Assembly (NCBI GenBank): GCA_020746835.1 | Contig: JAGPNK010000013.1 | Location: forward strand, 806,001-870,000 | Source: Stachybotrys elegans | Lineage: Eukaryota > Ascomycota > Sordariomycetes > Hypocreales > Stachybotryaceae | Direction of reading: 5' to 3' | Length of the DNA: 64,000 nt | In this document: one piece after another, positions 20,183 through 30,177 of the stretch | Numbering within the stretch: the stretch's first letter is position 1 | Layout of the letters: the number at the start of each line of letters is the position of its first letter | Made by a program: the position numbers and the translations under genes | Notes under the pieces: model-generated | Seen by the model: only the letters and a program-made list of their open reading frames with translations | Told to the model about the DNA's origin: nothing | Database searches by the model: none

Positions 20183-21384
20183 TCACTCTGTTTCAGGCTC
20201 GCAGCTCTGTGTATGGATGGCACCAAGCAGGATTTTCTGCCGTCCAAACAAAAGGTGAAGATAGTGTAGGCTGTAGCCTCGAAACAGCCGGTACGGTTCA
20301 TCCACCCATAACTCGATCTCCTTCCAGAGCACAGTAAGGTCCTTGCCCTCACGTTCCAGAACGTCGAAGTTAAGCAAGTATTCCTGCTTGGCCTTGATAA
20401 GGTAATCATAGGCGTTTTTCTGTAAGTAGAGCGACTTAGAGACCTTGGAACCCGACCAGTCGGATATCAATGGCGTGTAGACAATAATGGCCGGCTTGGA
20501 AAGAAATCTCCAAAGAAATTGCTCTTGCCAGAAGCCAGCGTAGTCACTGCCGCAAATTTCGATCCAATTATATGGGCGGTCCTCGTAGAAAAGGTCGAGA
20601 ACAAGGTTGAAGAGCTGGCAGTTGAAGAGGAAATGCCGCGCGTCAAGTTCAACGTTGTAGGAGAACAGGCCATGGGAGAGGCATTTAAACGAGACTTCGG
20701 AGCTATTGGAAGAGTATGTATTATTCACCCCATACTTATCGACCAACAGGCAATAAGGGCAGCCGGCACGTATAGCAAGGGAACCGGTAGATGGTGCAAG
20801 GTCTTCAGGTAGGCCGCATAATCGCTCTTGAACACATACGACCCACCGCCAAGGGCGTGGTGCGAGGAGAGGTCGTAGGCAATTGGGAGAGCATCGTGAG
20901 GCTCGGGGTTCATCATGTCGGGCATGTCTACCGAGATATCTTCAGATATGGCTCTTGACGTGTCCTGTTAGTCGGCCAGATACAGTGCAGAATATGACAA
21001 GGGGGAAGGCAATAATCTTATCGGGAACGTTGAGTGTGAGAGGAAAGCCTGAAGATGGAAGTTTTGGCTTAAGGTAGGGTGTCCAAGGTTAAGGGCGAAG
21101 ATGTAGGGGGCAATTTTATTTCTGTATGTGCTCGCATCAGGCCACCAATGCATGAAGGCAAGTTCACGCCCATGTGATGACCTCGCATGCGCGGCCGCTT
21201 CCATTTCTAAGCTTCTGGACGTGGCAATGATGATGTGCTGTTTGATCGACGTGGCAGGCGCTCAGGCATAGGAAGGGGAGGCCGTGGGTTGTACAACTTC
21301 AGAATATAAGTCACTTGATGCTCTTGGTGCGACAATCGTAGGCCACCTTTTCTGATTTACCCAGTCAAGTTTGAAAGGGGCCAT
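20183..21384 (-). pseudogene. Broken gene with KMSKS-like motif (class I synthetase/nucleotidyltransferase-like)
   Basis: Protein-like sequence continues along the minus strand but not in one frame. From ATG 21384 a frame runs with a TGA at 21262-21264, resumes at EMEAAAHARSS to a TAA at 20968-20970, then continues through HDALPIAYDLSSHHALGG. Near 20770-20830 the coherent frame changes, leading to GCPYCLLVDKYGVNNTY, NWIEICGSDYAGFWQEQ and DWSGSKVSKSLYL, ending at 20183. GSKVSKSLY resembles the ATP-binding KMSKS loop of class I tRNA synthetases, a resemblance only. Both stops could arise from C-to-T changes (CGA, CAA). An unrecognised multi-intron gene is the alternative. I do not know the family's function. 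Confidence 0.45.
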
Positions 21385-21687
21385 TTATCTTGACCTGTTT
21401 TGGTTTGCAAGAACAGGCTGGATCCGTTAGGTCACTGACCGCTTGGGACGAGGCGGACAACAGTCAATGGGTTGCATGCTTCATTTTGCATCATCCATGA
21501 GGCTCTACGCACCACCTCACCACCACACAGTTAAACATAGTATTGGCCACAGGGACATTCACGGGCAGTGCCATCATATTTACTCCGCACTAGAGGCCGG
21601 GGAAATGGGAGGTCTCGTAAACAGTCATGCTTCTGATACTTCTGGCTGTTCCACTCGAATGATGTGGCTGCAGCAGTACAACGCGCG
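21385..21687. other. Intergenic, nothing recognised
   Basis: A spacer between the broken gene and the 3' end of the alpha-glucosidase gene. No signal was seen. Confidence 0.5.
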
Positions 21688-23484
21688 TTACAGGCTCAAG
21701 TACACCCTGCCCTCCCAAGGTTCCAGCATTGCCCTTCCACCCTTAAGCCCAGCACAACCCTCCTCCGTAGTCCGAATAAGTAGATGGGGATTGCCTCCCA
21801 CAACAGCCGACAGGTCCGGACTCGTCCGCCCGTCCCGCGACATGTTCAGAACAACCACCGCTCTGCGCTGGCTGGAAGTATCTCGGTCTCCCCGCTCTTC
21901 CTTGACATACGTAAACACGGCTTCATCCTCAGGATCCAGCAGTGTAAATTTCCCGTGGATGAAAATATCGCGGTACTGCTTCCGCAGGAGCAGCACGCGT
22001 TTGTAAAAGTTGAGCACAGACTGGGGATCGCGACGCTGTGCATCCACATTGATGGACTTGTAATCGTCGTGCACTCTCATCCACGGCTTGGCGCTGTCGG
22101 AGGTGAAACCGGCATTGGGCGCATCGCTCCACTGGAAGGGCAGCCGGGAATGATCTCTGGCCAGGATTCGTATCCCGTGGAGCGTGGCTTTGATGCGAGC
22201 CTCATCTCCCGATTCTACAGCCTCAGCGTAGAAATTCTTGCTCTCAATGTCTTTGTATTCGCCAATGTCCCACGACGCTGGCATGTTGGTCATGCCAATC
22301 TCCTGTCCCTGGTACAGAAACAGACTTCCTGTCAGAGTCGCCTGCCACAGCGCGATCGTCTTAGCAGACTGCTCCCACAGCTTGGACGTAGACGTGTCGC
22401 CGAAGCGACTAACCGCGCGGCCGTTGTCGTGGTTCTCGGTGAAGACGGTCTGCCACGAATCGTTGCCCTCAATCATGTTCTGCCACGTCTGGGTCAAGGA
22501 CTTGAGCCTCGACAGCGGGTACGGCTGGTAAATGTACTTCCCGCCCAGGATGTTACCCGTTCCTAGACGGATGAGCGAGAACTCAAAGACCATGTCGAGC
22601 TCCTTGGCCGCCTCCGAGACATAAGGTACGACTTGCTCGGGGAGAGGTGTGTTGGATAATTCTCCGACGGAAATTGCATTGTAGGGAGCCAAAGCCTTTT
22701 GATTCATTTCTCGAATGAACTCGTGGATGCGAGGCCCGTTGCACCACATTTCCGGAGCGGGCTGATGTGGCAAGCTTGGATCGGTGATGGGTGCGTCGAC
22801 AAAATCTTGACGCTTGGAGTATTTATTGACCGTGTCGATGCGGAAGCCGTCCACGCCCCTCTCCAGCCAGAACCGCATCGTCGTTTCGTAGATGGCTTCT
22901 CGGCAATCCTTGTTCTCCCAGTTCAGATCGGGCTGATCGGAGCCATACAAGTGCAGATAGTACTCTTGCGTGGCCTCGTCCCATGTCCATGTAGGGCATG
23001 CAAAGTACCCTCGCCAATTGGTCGGCGGGTGACGGACGCCGTTAATGTAGCGCGCCGGCTTCCATATGTACCAATCCCGCTTGGGATTATCTCTGCTGCT
23101 GCGTGATTCTTTAAACCAGGCATGTTCAGCCGACGTGTGGTTGACGACCAAGTCGAGAATGACCTTCATCCCGCGATTGTGCGACTCGAGCACCAGCGTG
23201 TCGACGTCCTCTATAGAGCCATATGGCTCGTAGATTTTCTGATAGTCTGAGACGTCATAGCCCATATCTTTCTGGGGACTCTCAAATATGGGCGATATCC
23301 AAATCACGTCCACACCAAGATCCCGGAGGTAGTCAAGTTCTGAGATGACGCCAGGCAAGTCCCCCCAGCCATCGTTATCGGTATCCTTGAAGCTGGCCGG
23401 GTAGACCTGATAGAAGGTAGCGTCCTTCCACCATGGCCTGCTGTCGCGGGTGCGATCCCGCAAATCCGTGACAATAGAACCCAT
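21688..23484 (-). CDS. GH13 alpha-glucosidase (maltase type)
   Basis: Intronless, 598 residues from the first true ATG (23482-23484); a longer frame starts only with GTG at 23532. It begins MGSIVTDLRDRTRD and soon WWKDATFYQVYPASFKD, typical of intracellular fungal maltases; no signal peptide. The four GH13 regions are present: DLVVNH, GFRIDTVN (nucleophile Asp217), VGEL (acid/base Glu275) and FTENHD (Asp353). The DTDNDGWGDLPG loop supports alpha-1,4-glucosidase or oligo-1,6-glucosidase activity. It is divergent from a sugar permease and near a Zn2Cys6 regulator, the arrangement of fungal MAL loci, so it likely splits imported maltose in the cytosol. Confidence 0.94.
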   Translation of the reverse strand: MGSIVTDLRDRTRDSRPWWKDATFYQVYPASFKDTDNDGWGDLPGVISELDYLRDLGVDVIWISPIFESPQKDMGYDVSDYQKIYEPYGSIEDVDTLVLESHNRGMKVILDLVVNHTSAEHAWFKESRSSRDNPKRDWYIWKPARYINGVRHPPTNWRGYFACPTWTWDEATQEYYLHLYGSDQPDLNWENKDCREAIYETTMRFWLERGVDGFRIDTVNKYSKRQDFVDAPITDPSLPHQPAPEMWCNGPRIHEFIREMNQKALAPYNAISVGELSNTPLPEQVVPYVSEAAKELDMVFEFSLIRLGTGNILGGKYIYQPYPLSRLKSLTQTWQNMIEGNDSWQTVFTENHDNGRAVSRFGDTSTSKLWEQSAKTIALWQATLTGSLFLYQGQEIGMTNMPASWDIGEYKDIESKNFYAEAVESGDEARIKATLHGIRILARDHSRLPFQWSDAPNAGFTSDSAKPWMRVHDDYKSINVDAQRRDPQSVLNFYKRVLLLRKQYRDIFIHGKFTLLDPEDEAVFTYVKEERGDRDTSSQRRAVVVLNMSRDGRTSPDLSAVVGGNPHLLIRTTEEGCAGLKGGRAMLEPWEGRVYLSL

Positions 23485-23560
23485 AAGAGGCAATGCGGGT
23501 TGAGGAATAGGAGTGCAGATGTGTCCGGACACTGCAAAAATGCGAAGAGAAGATGCACAG

Positions 23561-23570
23561 CTTATTTATG
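23561..23570 (-). promoter_or_regulatory. TATA-like box of the maltase gene
   Basis: On the minus strand the sequence reads CATAAATAAG, about 80 bp upstream of the ATG at 23484. The spacing supports that start over the upstream GTG. Confidence 0.5.
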
Positions 23571-24062
23571 TGCAAAGGTAAGACATGCTGATGGAAGGAC
23601 CGATAAGAAGCAACAAACAGGAGCTGGACTCCTAAGTTAAGCAGCACTCTCGAATGGCATCGCTAACCGTGTCTGGAATAGAAGCTCGCTTGCCCAGCCG
23701 CAAGAGGGGAAGCCCAGGATACGACGCGGAGACTCCGCCTGTGCGACTCGGGGGCTCGCCACCCCAACAGGAGTTAGGCCTACAGTGGGCATCTGCAAGC
23801 AAGATTTGCCGGGAAACAGGAGTCTCCTGTTCATCTGACCCGAACTAGCGATGGAAAGGCTTTTCTGCAGGTCTCCGCCTCCACACGTTTTCCCCAGATC
23901 AACCTACCCGACTGATTTTGCGTTGCAGGATCCCGGCATTCTGGGTCGCTGGAACCAATCGTTTACGCCGATTGTCTTTGACCGAAGCATTGCGTCGACT
24001 GAAGGACAATTTCGCGGTGGTCTCTCTTGGACCTGTGTCTTTTCCCGCATCGGATGCTGAGC

Positions 24063-24070
24063 ATAAATAT
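24063..24070 (+). promoter_or_regulatory. TATA-like box of the permease gene
   Basis: GCATAAATAT lies about 100 bp upstream of the ATG at 24165 and resembles the box of the divergent maltase gene. Confidence 0.45.
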
Positions 24071-24164
24071 GACCATCCAGTCCGCCAGTTTTTGCTGAAC
24101 AGGACAACCTCCTTCTCTTTTCTTCCCCTATCCATCTTTCGTTGGCTTCTGATCCGATATCATC

Positions 24165-25855
24165 ATGGCGGACCTCAGGCCCACCCATGTCACCGAGAAG
24201 GTCGACGTCGCAGAACATACTGAGACGATCAGCCCCAAGGTCCTCGCCTCAGAGGCGAAGAGTGCCGCAGAGGCAGAGCGACAGATGACGCTCTGGACAG
24301 CCATCAAAACCTATCCCCATGCTATCGGTTGGTCAATTCTCCTCAGTTCAACCATCATCATGGAGGGATACGATCTTGCCCTGCTGGGCAACTTGTATGC
24401 TTCCACACCCTTCAACCAAAAGTACGGCCGGTGGGTCGAGTCCTCCCAGAGGTACGAGATCTCTCCTGCATGGCAGTCGGCATTGTCCAATGGTGCCCGC
24501 GCCGGAGAAATCTTTGGTCTCATAATTGCTGGATGGGCAGCCGATAGATGGGGTGCCAAGAAGACCACCATTGGCTTCCTCGTCTTGATGATTATCACCA
24601 TCTTTGCCCTCTTCTTTGCCCCCAATGTCGAAGTCCTCGTACTTGGAGAGATATTGTGTGGTGAGTCACTATTGCAATTGGTTGAAACTGGATCCAACTA
24701 ACAGTTAAAGGAATCCCTTGGGGCGCCTTTCAAGGCGTTACACCTGCCTACGCCTCAGAGGTGACACCCATGGTGCTGCGCCCATATTTGACCACATTCA
24801 TCAACGCATGCTGGGTCATTGGTCAGCTGTTGGCTGCAGCCGTGAACCGTGGAGCCATAGACTATGGCGACGAGCGTTCATACCGCATCCCTTTCGGCGT
24901 GCAATGGATCTGGCCCGTCTTGATCCTCTGCGGTCTCGTCTTTGCCCCCGAATCGCCGTGGTGGCACGTCCGCAAGGGCAACCGTGACGCCGCGCGCGAC
25001 TCTCTTCTGCGGTTGACCTCTTGCAAGCAGACAGGCTTCAATGTTGAAGAGACGCTTGCCATGATCGAGCACACAAACGAGATGGAGAAGCAAGCCAAAG
25101 AAGGAGTTACATACCACGACTGCTTCAGAGGAGTTGACATTCGCCGTACCGAGATTGTTGTTGGGCTCGGTATCGTCCAGACGCTGGGCGGGCAGAACCT
25201 CATGGGGTACTACAGTTATTTCCTCCGTCAGGCCGGCATGGATGAGCGAAATGCCTTCTCCCTGAGCATCGCCAATTCCGCCCTTGGCCTGGTGGGAACA
25301 TGCGGATCCTGGGCGCTCATGACATGGTTTGGACGGCGTCGCATTCACTTCTCCGGTCTATGCGGCCAACTCCTCATTCTTGTCATTGTTGGCTCCATCT
25401 CATTCGCAATGTCCAACACGTCCGTCTGGGCCACGGCGGGAATGTTGATCCTCTTCACTTTTGTGTATGACTTCGCTGTCGGGCCGGTGACGTATTGTTT
25501 AGTCTCGGAGCTGTCATCGACAAGACTGAAAGCAAAGACTATCGTCATGGCCAGAGCCGGCTACAACCTGTCCAACATCTTCGTCAACGTCATGACAAAC
25601 TACCAGCTGTCTTCGGCAGCATGGAACTGGGGCTCTCGAACGGCATACTTTTGGGCCGGAACTTGCTTCCTCTGCGTTGTTTGGGTCTTCTTCCGACTTC
25701 CGGAGCCAAAGGGTCGGACGTACGCCGAGCTGGATCTACTGTTTGAGCAGCGCGTGCCTGCACGCAAGTTTGCAAAGACGACAGTTAATCCGTATACCAC
25801 CGAGGCCACTGATGGCAAAGAGAGTATTCGAAAGAGCGAGACGGGCAGTGAATAA
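24165..25855 (+). CDS. MFS sugar transporter, maltose permease type
   Basis: Predicted 546-residue plasma-membrane symporter, exons 24165-24660 and 24711-25855; the 50-nt intron has GTGAGT, branch CTAAC and AAAG. The cytosolic N-terminus of about 50 residues precedes SILLSSTIIMEGYDLALLG, the first helix with the family motif EGYD found in maltose permeases. Other marks are AGWAADRWGAKKT (loop 2-3 RWG), PESPWWHVRKGN and QTLGGQNLMGYYSYF, with the exit motif RLPEPKGRTYAELD. It likely imports alpha-glucosides such as maltose with protons. It is transcribed away from the maltase gene, with the regulator gene 84 bp downstream on the opposite strand. Confidence 0.93.
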
Positions 25856-25939
25856 TATATATTACATTAAATGCTGATGAGATAGGGATGTGATATATGA
25901 ATAACCGTTTCCTCCGAATTCGCGTCTCCGCCCCTCGGC

Positions 25940-27526
25940 TCAAGCGTGATCCGTGCTCCGCAAGGCTTGCTCCATATGCTTGTCCAACAGATCGTCGTAT
26001 GTGGCATGGCCCGGTAGCTTCCGTATCAACGCCTTTACGTACTCGAGATCGTCATTGGGAGAGTTTCCCACTGGGAGCCTCGCTGCATTGGTTAACGTGA
26101 GAGGCACACGAGCAAGAACATCGACCAGGGCGGACGCAATGTCGTATAGCTTCTCGGTAAGCCCAACGCCGTGCACCCTGAAGCTATCGAGTGGGAGCTC
26201 ATGCGTCGACAGGACGAGATCCCTTGCTATCTCAATGGGGTAGCGGAACGTCAGGCTCAGCTGCTGGTGCGTTTCCACCAGATGTCCCAGTCGCAGGCGC
26301 AGCTGCCAGATGATGACGCGAAGCCATAGCTGGGTAACGTGCAGGTTTGCCTTTTGCGTGGAATGAAGATTCTGTCCAGGCTTCATGGCCGAATCCACGG
26401 CTGCCTCGACGGATAACAAGGCTTCCCAAGTCGGGACGGTGGACGAAACCTCACGATTATGCAACGCAAGAAAAAATGTGTCCAACGGACGAAACAAAGA
26501 GGCAAGACTCCAGAACCCTGCATTCGCCGCGTCCTCGCTGTCCAGTTTCGGCGAGGTATCTGTGATGGCAAGGGTCAGTTGCCGCCGATAGCGAACTGCA
26601 TGGGAGCGTTCCGATATCAGAAGGACCCAGAAGAGCCTGCGGTAGACGAGCTGAATGATCTCATCACCCTCGGGCGGTCTGAACAGCTCAACCATGGTGG
26701 TGCTCTCGCGCAAAAATCGGAACGCTTGGCTGTGGTGGAAGAGTCTCGCCGCGCAGGCATAGAGGAAAAAGGTGAAGAGACAGGTTTCAATTGTGGGAGG
26801 GAAGCGACGCGGTGTTGTTTCATAGATGGTGGTGGCTGTCTCGAAGAGGTGTCTCCCGAATGTTTCTGGGTTGTCGACTGCCTCGCCCGGGTGGGCTTCC
26901 TGCGGCGAGGACTCGACCTGGAGGAGAACCTGAGCGGACATGGCGGCGAGGACGCATATGGACTCGAGGCCCCTCTCGGGATCCTGGGCGGCATGGCGAA
27001 GCTGCGCGACGTACCGCGCCGTCAGCAGCGGGATGGTGGGGTGGAGGATCTCGAAGAATCGCTGGAGGCAATATTCCAGGATGTGATCTGGCAGAAGCTC
27101 TATCAGGCGCTGGTGATCGCCGGCAGCACTATCCTGCGGCGAGGATACAGGCATGTAGGAGATTGTTGTAGGGTGGCACTGGTCTCTCAGGCCGGCATTG
27201 ATGCAGCGCAGGCAGGGCCTGAACTCGCTGCAGCCACGTCGGAGCCGCTTGCATCGCTCGCAGGCGCGCGGGACCTGGAACCTCTTTGCAGCGGGTGAGG
27301 TGGCGGCGACGGGGGAGTGGGCTGTCGGGGACTCGGCGCTGCTCACATGGCTAAAGGGCCGCTTTGCTCCATTGCCGTTGCCGTTGCCATTGCCATTGCC
27401 ATTGCCATGGCCGTTCCCACTGCCACCGCTCGCACCGCTCGCACCGCTGCCGGCGTTGTGGGTGTTCCCACTCGCCTCAAAGTCCATGTACTGGCCGCCC
27501 CCGTGGGGGTGAGACAGTGGTTTCAT
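25940..27526 (-). CDS. Zn2Cys6 transcription factor, probable MAL-cluster regulator
   Basis: Intronless, 528 residues from ATG 27526. The N-terminal 50 residues are rich in Gly, Asn and Ser with a (Gly-Asn)n run encoded by a hexanucleotide repeat. The zinc cluster is ACERCKRLRRGC followed by RPCLRCINAG and a last Cys in RDQC. The middle part fits fungal regulator domains: LLPDHILEYCLQRFFEILHP, the helical ETCLFTFFLYACAARLFHHS and FWVLLISERSHAVRY. Similar layout is known for MAL activators of yeasts and Aspergillus beside maltase and permease genes. It probably activates the maltase-permease pair when maltose is present; this rests on context. Confidence 0.88.
   Translation of the reverse strand: MKPLSHPHGGGQYMDFEASGNTHNAGSGASGASGGSGNGHGNGNGNGNGNGNGAKRPFSHVSSAESPTAHSPVAATSPAAKRFQVPRACERCKRLRRGCSEFRPCLRCINAGLRDQCHPTTISYMPVSSPQDSAAGDHQRLIELLPDHILEYCLQRFFEILHPTIPLLTARYVAQLRHAAQDPERGLESICVLAAMSAQVLLQVESSPQEAHPGEAVDNPETFGRHLFETATTIYETTPRRFPPTIETCLFTFFLYACAARLFHHSQAFRFLRESTTMVELFRPPEGDEIIQLVYRRLFWVLLISERSHAVRYRRQLTLAITDTSPKLDSEDAANAGFWSLASLFRPLDTFFLALHNREVSSTVPTWEALLSVEAAVDSAMKPGQNLHSTQKANLHVTQLWLRVIIWQLRLRLGHLVETHQQLSLTFRYPIEIARDLVLSTHELPLDSFRVHGVGLTEKLYDIASALVDVLARVPLTLTNAARLPVGNSPNDDLEYVKALIRKLPGHATYDDLLDKHMEQALRSTDHA
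27371..27412. repeat. Hexanucleotide coding repeat (Gly-Asn run)
   Basis: Seven imperfect units of ATTGCC/GTTGCC in tandem encode alternating Gly-Asn near residues 40-53 of the regulator on the minus strand. The repeat is in frame, so length change would alter the linker without frameshift. Confidence 0.85.
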
Positions 27527-28290
27527 GGCGGCGGTCAGCCTGCAGGCATGTAGAGGCTATGATGCTGGCCAACCCGGCATTCCCGGGTCGGGCCGCGGTG
27601 TGTTGAGACGATGTCGCCCGTCGTCCTTCTGGTCATGCGACACGCGTGAGAATCAGGGCGAAAGATCTTGATTCGGCCGTGCCGATCCATTGCCACAATC
27701 ACGTGCTATGCGCGTGCGTGTGTGCGTGTGTGTGGTCTGACGAGGGCGAGGGCGAGAGCGGGGTTACAAGCCTAGGCCAAGGACGGACGGACGGATGTCG
27801 CGCTTCCTCCTGGGACAGAAGACGGGATTGGCTGCTGGCAAGTCTGGGGTAGAGCCTAGCATTCGGGCAGCTCAGTCAGCCCAGAGCTATTCCCTGGCGC
27901 TACAAGGAAACGGCGTCTTTCATTATCATTGTCAGTCTGATGAAACCATGCATAACGTTGAGGCTATTCCCATGAGGAAGTCTGTTTCGACGTATTCCAG
28001 GGGTATGCAGAATGTCTCCATCCTTTATTGGCTGCTTCCATCTTACAAGCACTGACATGTCAGCTACAAAGGCCGGAAAGGGTTGTTCGACTCGATGTAT
28101 CCGTACTGTATTTTATGACTAGGATAGGAAATAGCTCGTCTAAGCCTGGCGTATCGCACATGCAGCAGCACTTGTTAACAAATACATCTTTATTACCAAA
28201 ATAATGAAGACAGGGGTAGACCAGTATATTAATCGTAAGAGCTCCTTACTGACTTCTCTCCTCTTCTGCTCCCCCTTCTACGCTCTCAAA
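27527..28290. other. Intergenic with simple repeats
   Basis: A GT/GC-rich microsatellite lies at about 27710-27734 and short GGAC/GGCGAG runs follow up to about 27797. Otherwise no gene was recognised. Confidence 0.55.
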
Positions 28291-29453
28291 ATGGCTACGG
28301 CAAAGGCAATCGTCATCACCGAGGCAGGCAAGTCTGCCGCCATTCTCGATGTGCCGCGTCCCAGGATTCGAGACGAATGGATGATCGTCAGGACCAAAGC
28401 AGTTGGTCTCAATCCGACTGATTGGAAGCACATCTATCTGCCCCCTCTAGCATCCGATAATGTCGGGGCCAGGGTCGGCAGTGACTACGCAGGCGTGGTA
28501 GACGAGGTGGGCGCCAAGGTCACCGAGTTCGCAAAGGGAGATCGCGTCGCTGGATTTTCCCATGGCTGGTGAGTAAGTGAATGTTCACCAGCAATCAAAT
28601 CTAAAGAGCAACTTGCAGTAACCGCCTCAACCATGAAATTGGCGCCTTTGGAGAGTATATCCTTGTCAAGGCCAGCGCTGCCTTCAAGATCCCCGACGAT
28701 GTGAGCTTTGAACAAGCAGCCATGACAGGATCGCAGTTGTACACTTGTGTAGGGAGTATTCACCCGCCAAGATGTGAATTTTGCTCAAATATTTGACAGG
28801 CACTGGGTCTCTACCAGTCACTGCAACTTCCACTACCCAACGAACCTGCCAAGGAGCCTTTCCCGGTATTGATCCAGGGTGGCAGCACTGGTACGGGTAT
28901 GCTGGCCATTCAACTTGCCAAGCAGTCTGGTCTGACGGTCGTTACTACGGCTTCCCCTGCCAACTTTGACTACCTCAAATGGCTGGGTGCGGATGCCGTC
29001 TTCGACTATCGATCGCCCACCTGCGGAAAAGACATCAACGAGTACACGTCCAACGACCTGCAGTATGCCTGGGATTGCGCCGGCGGAGAGGAAATCTGCG
29101 CTACGGCATTGAGCAGCACCAAGCCGAGCAAGTACGGATGGATTGCCTGGCCCAACAACCTCGAGCTCCTCAAGGCGAACCCACTGATCCAGGACCCTAT
29201 GGTTGTCTGCGCTTATGACATATTCAACGAAAAATACGTTGAAGCGGGAATGGAGTTCAACCCACCCAAGGAGACCCTAGAATTTTCCGTCATGTTCAAG
29301 GAAATATACGTACAACTCCTCGAGAAGAAGGTCTTGAAGCCTATGCACATTGATCTCAACAGGAACGGCAGCGGGTTGGAAGGAGTCATGAACGGTCTGA
29401 ACTTGTTGCGGGAAGGAAAAGTGAGCTGTGCGAAGCTCGTTTACTCGCTATAA
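28291..29453 (+). CDS. Medium-chain dehydrogenase, enoyl-reductase/zinc-type ADH-like
   Basis: Predicted 353 residues in three exons (28291-28568, 28619-28748, 28800-29453). I chose ATG 28291 (context CAAAATGG) because it matches the family start MATAKAIVITE; an in-frame ATG at 28204 adds 29 atypical residues. The GroES-like part has VGLNPTDWKHI, GSDYAGVVDEVG and GDRVAGFSHG. The NADP-binding Rossmann motif is VLIQGGSTGTGMLAIQLAK. Catalytic zinc ligands are not evident, as in trans-enoyl reductases related to ToxD/LovC. No PKS or NRPS gene is nearby, so a stand-alone reductase role is more likely. Substrate is unknown. Confidence 0.9.
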
Positions 29454-29676
29454 GGAATACATCACGTATTTGCGTGACACGAAGGTGAGGAAGTGAAAGA
29501 CAATGAATAATTATTATTAACACCCATCCTGCTGCCTCTTGCATCACCTCATGACAATGCAAATCGTAGAATAGAAATGAACACCTGCCACTTTCCACCC
29601 AAGAACATCAATACAAGCCCCCCGCAATAATTAAAGCTGCCTGAGTATTTTAACTCGGCTCTTCTTCCACCACCAT

Positions 29677-30177
29677 CTAAACCTGCATATCGACGATGCA
29701 ACCGGGATGAGACCTGGCCCAGGACTGTGCAGCCTGTTCGTGCCACCACTTGTACTTGTTATGGCCGTCCGAACCGTGTGGGAAGGACACATCACACGTC
29801 GCCTTGGCTGGATCATCCGAGTCCTGCCAGGCCTGGGGGTTGTTGGCCCAGGTATCCGCCCCCGAACGGCACTTTGTGACCCATGACTCGGCCATCGCCC
29901 ATGAATTCCAGTAGACGCCTCCATCGGGGATGGCTTGGGCAACAACACGGTACCGGCGGCCGATTTCGTCCCAGTTGCCAGTCCACCTGATGATGAGAGT
30001 GCAGTGCTGTCGCTTCTCAAGCTCGGAAGCAGTTGAGTTGAAATCCGGGTTGCCGTCGACGAGGTCGGTCAACTCTGCGACTGGGGCGACTTCTCGTGGG
30101 GGAAGAGTAGAAGGTGCTGCATTGACTGCCAGCGGGAGGCCGAGGAGGGCAAAGACGATCTGGGAAGTAACCCTCAT
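29677..30177 (-). CDS. Secreted proprotein with Kex2-type site, unknown function
   Basis: Intronless, 166 residues. The signal peptide is about residues 1-21 (VFALLGLPLAVNAAP). A propeptide of about 35 residues with one NST sequon ends at SELEKR, a Kex2-type dibasic site. The mature chain of about 109 residues begins QHCTLIIRWTG. It is rich in Trp (nine by eye) and has four cysteines, which could form two disulfides. I do not recognise the family. The layout (signal, pro-region, KR, small Cys-containing domain) is common in secreted antimicrobial or effector-like proteins, but no activity is claimed. A TATA-like TTTAAATA lies at about 30207-30214. Confidence 0.85.
   Translation of the reverse strand: MRVTSQIVFALLGLPLAVNAAPSTLPPREVAPVAELTDLVDGNPDFNSTASELEKRQHCTLIIRWTGNWDEIGRRYRVVAQAIPDGGVYWNSWAMAESWVTKCRSGADTWANNPQAWQDSDDPAKATCDVSFPHGSDGHNKYKWWHEQAAQSWARSHPGCIVDMQV

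Larger units (their letters stand above)
23485..24164. promoter_or_regulatory. Divergent promoter of the maltase and permease genes
   Basis: This 680-bp region serves both genes. It has TATA-like boxes near each side (23561-23570 minus, 24063-24070 plus). It also has a 12-bp perfect palindrome GTGTCCGGACAC (23521-23532), an inverted repeat CGGAG-A-CTCCG (23727-23737) and two copies of CTCCGCCT (23733-23740, 23873-23880). CGG/CCG half-sites are what Zn2Cys6 proteins bind, so these are candidate sites for the regulator at 25940-27526. Binding is inferred. Confidence 0.55.

Noticed and set aside
23485..23532. N-terminal extension of the maltase
   Set aside because: It would have to start at GTG. 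The first ATG is at 23484, which also gives usual spacing to the TATA-like box.
28291..29453. Tailoring enzyme of a secondary-metabolite cluster
   Set aside because: No polyketide synthase, peptide synthetase or terpene cyclase is present in the window, so context gives no support.
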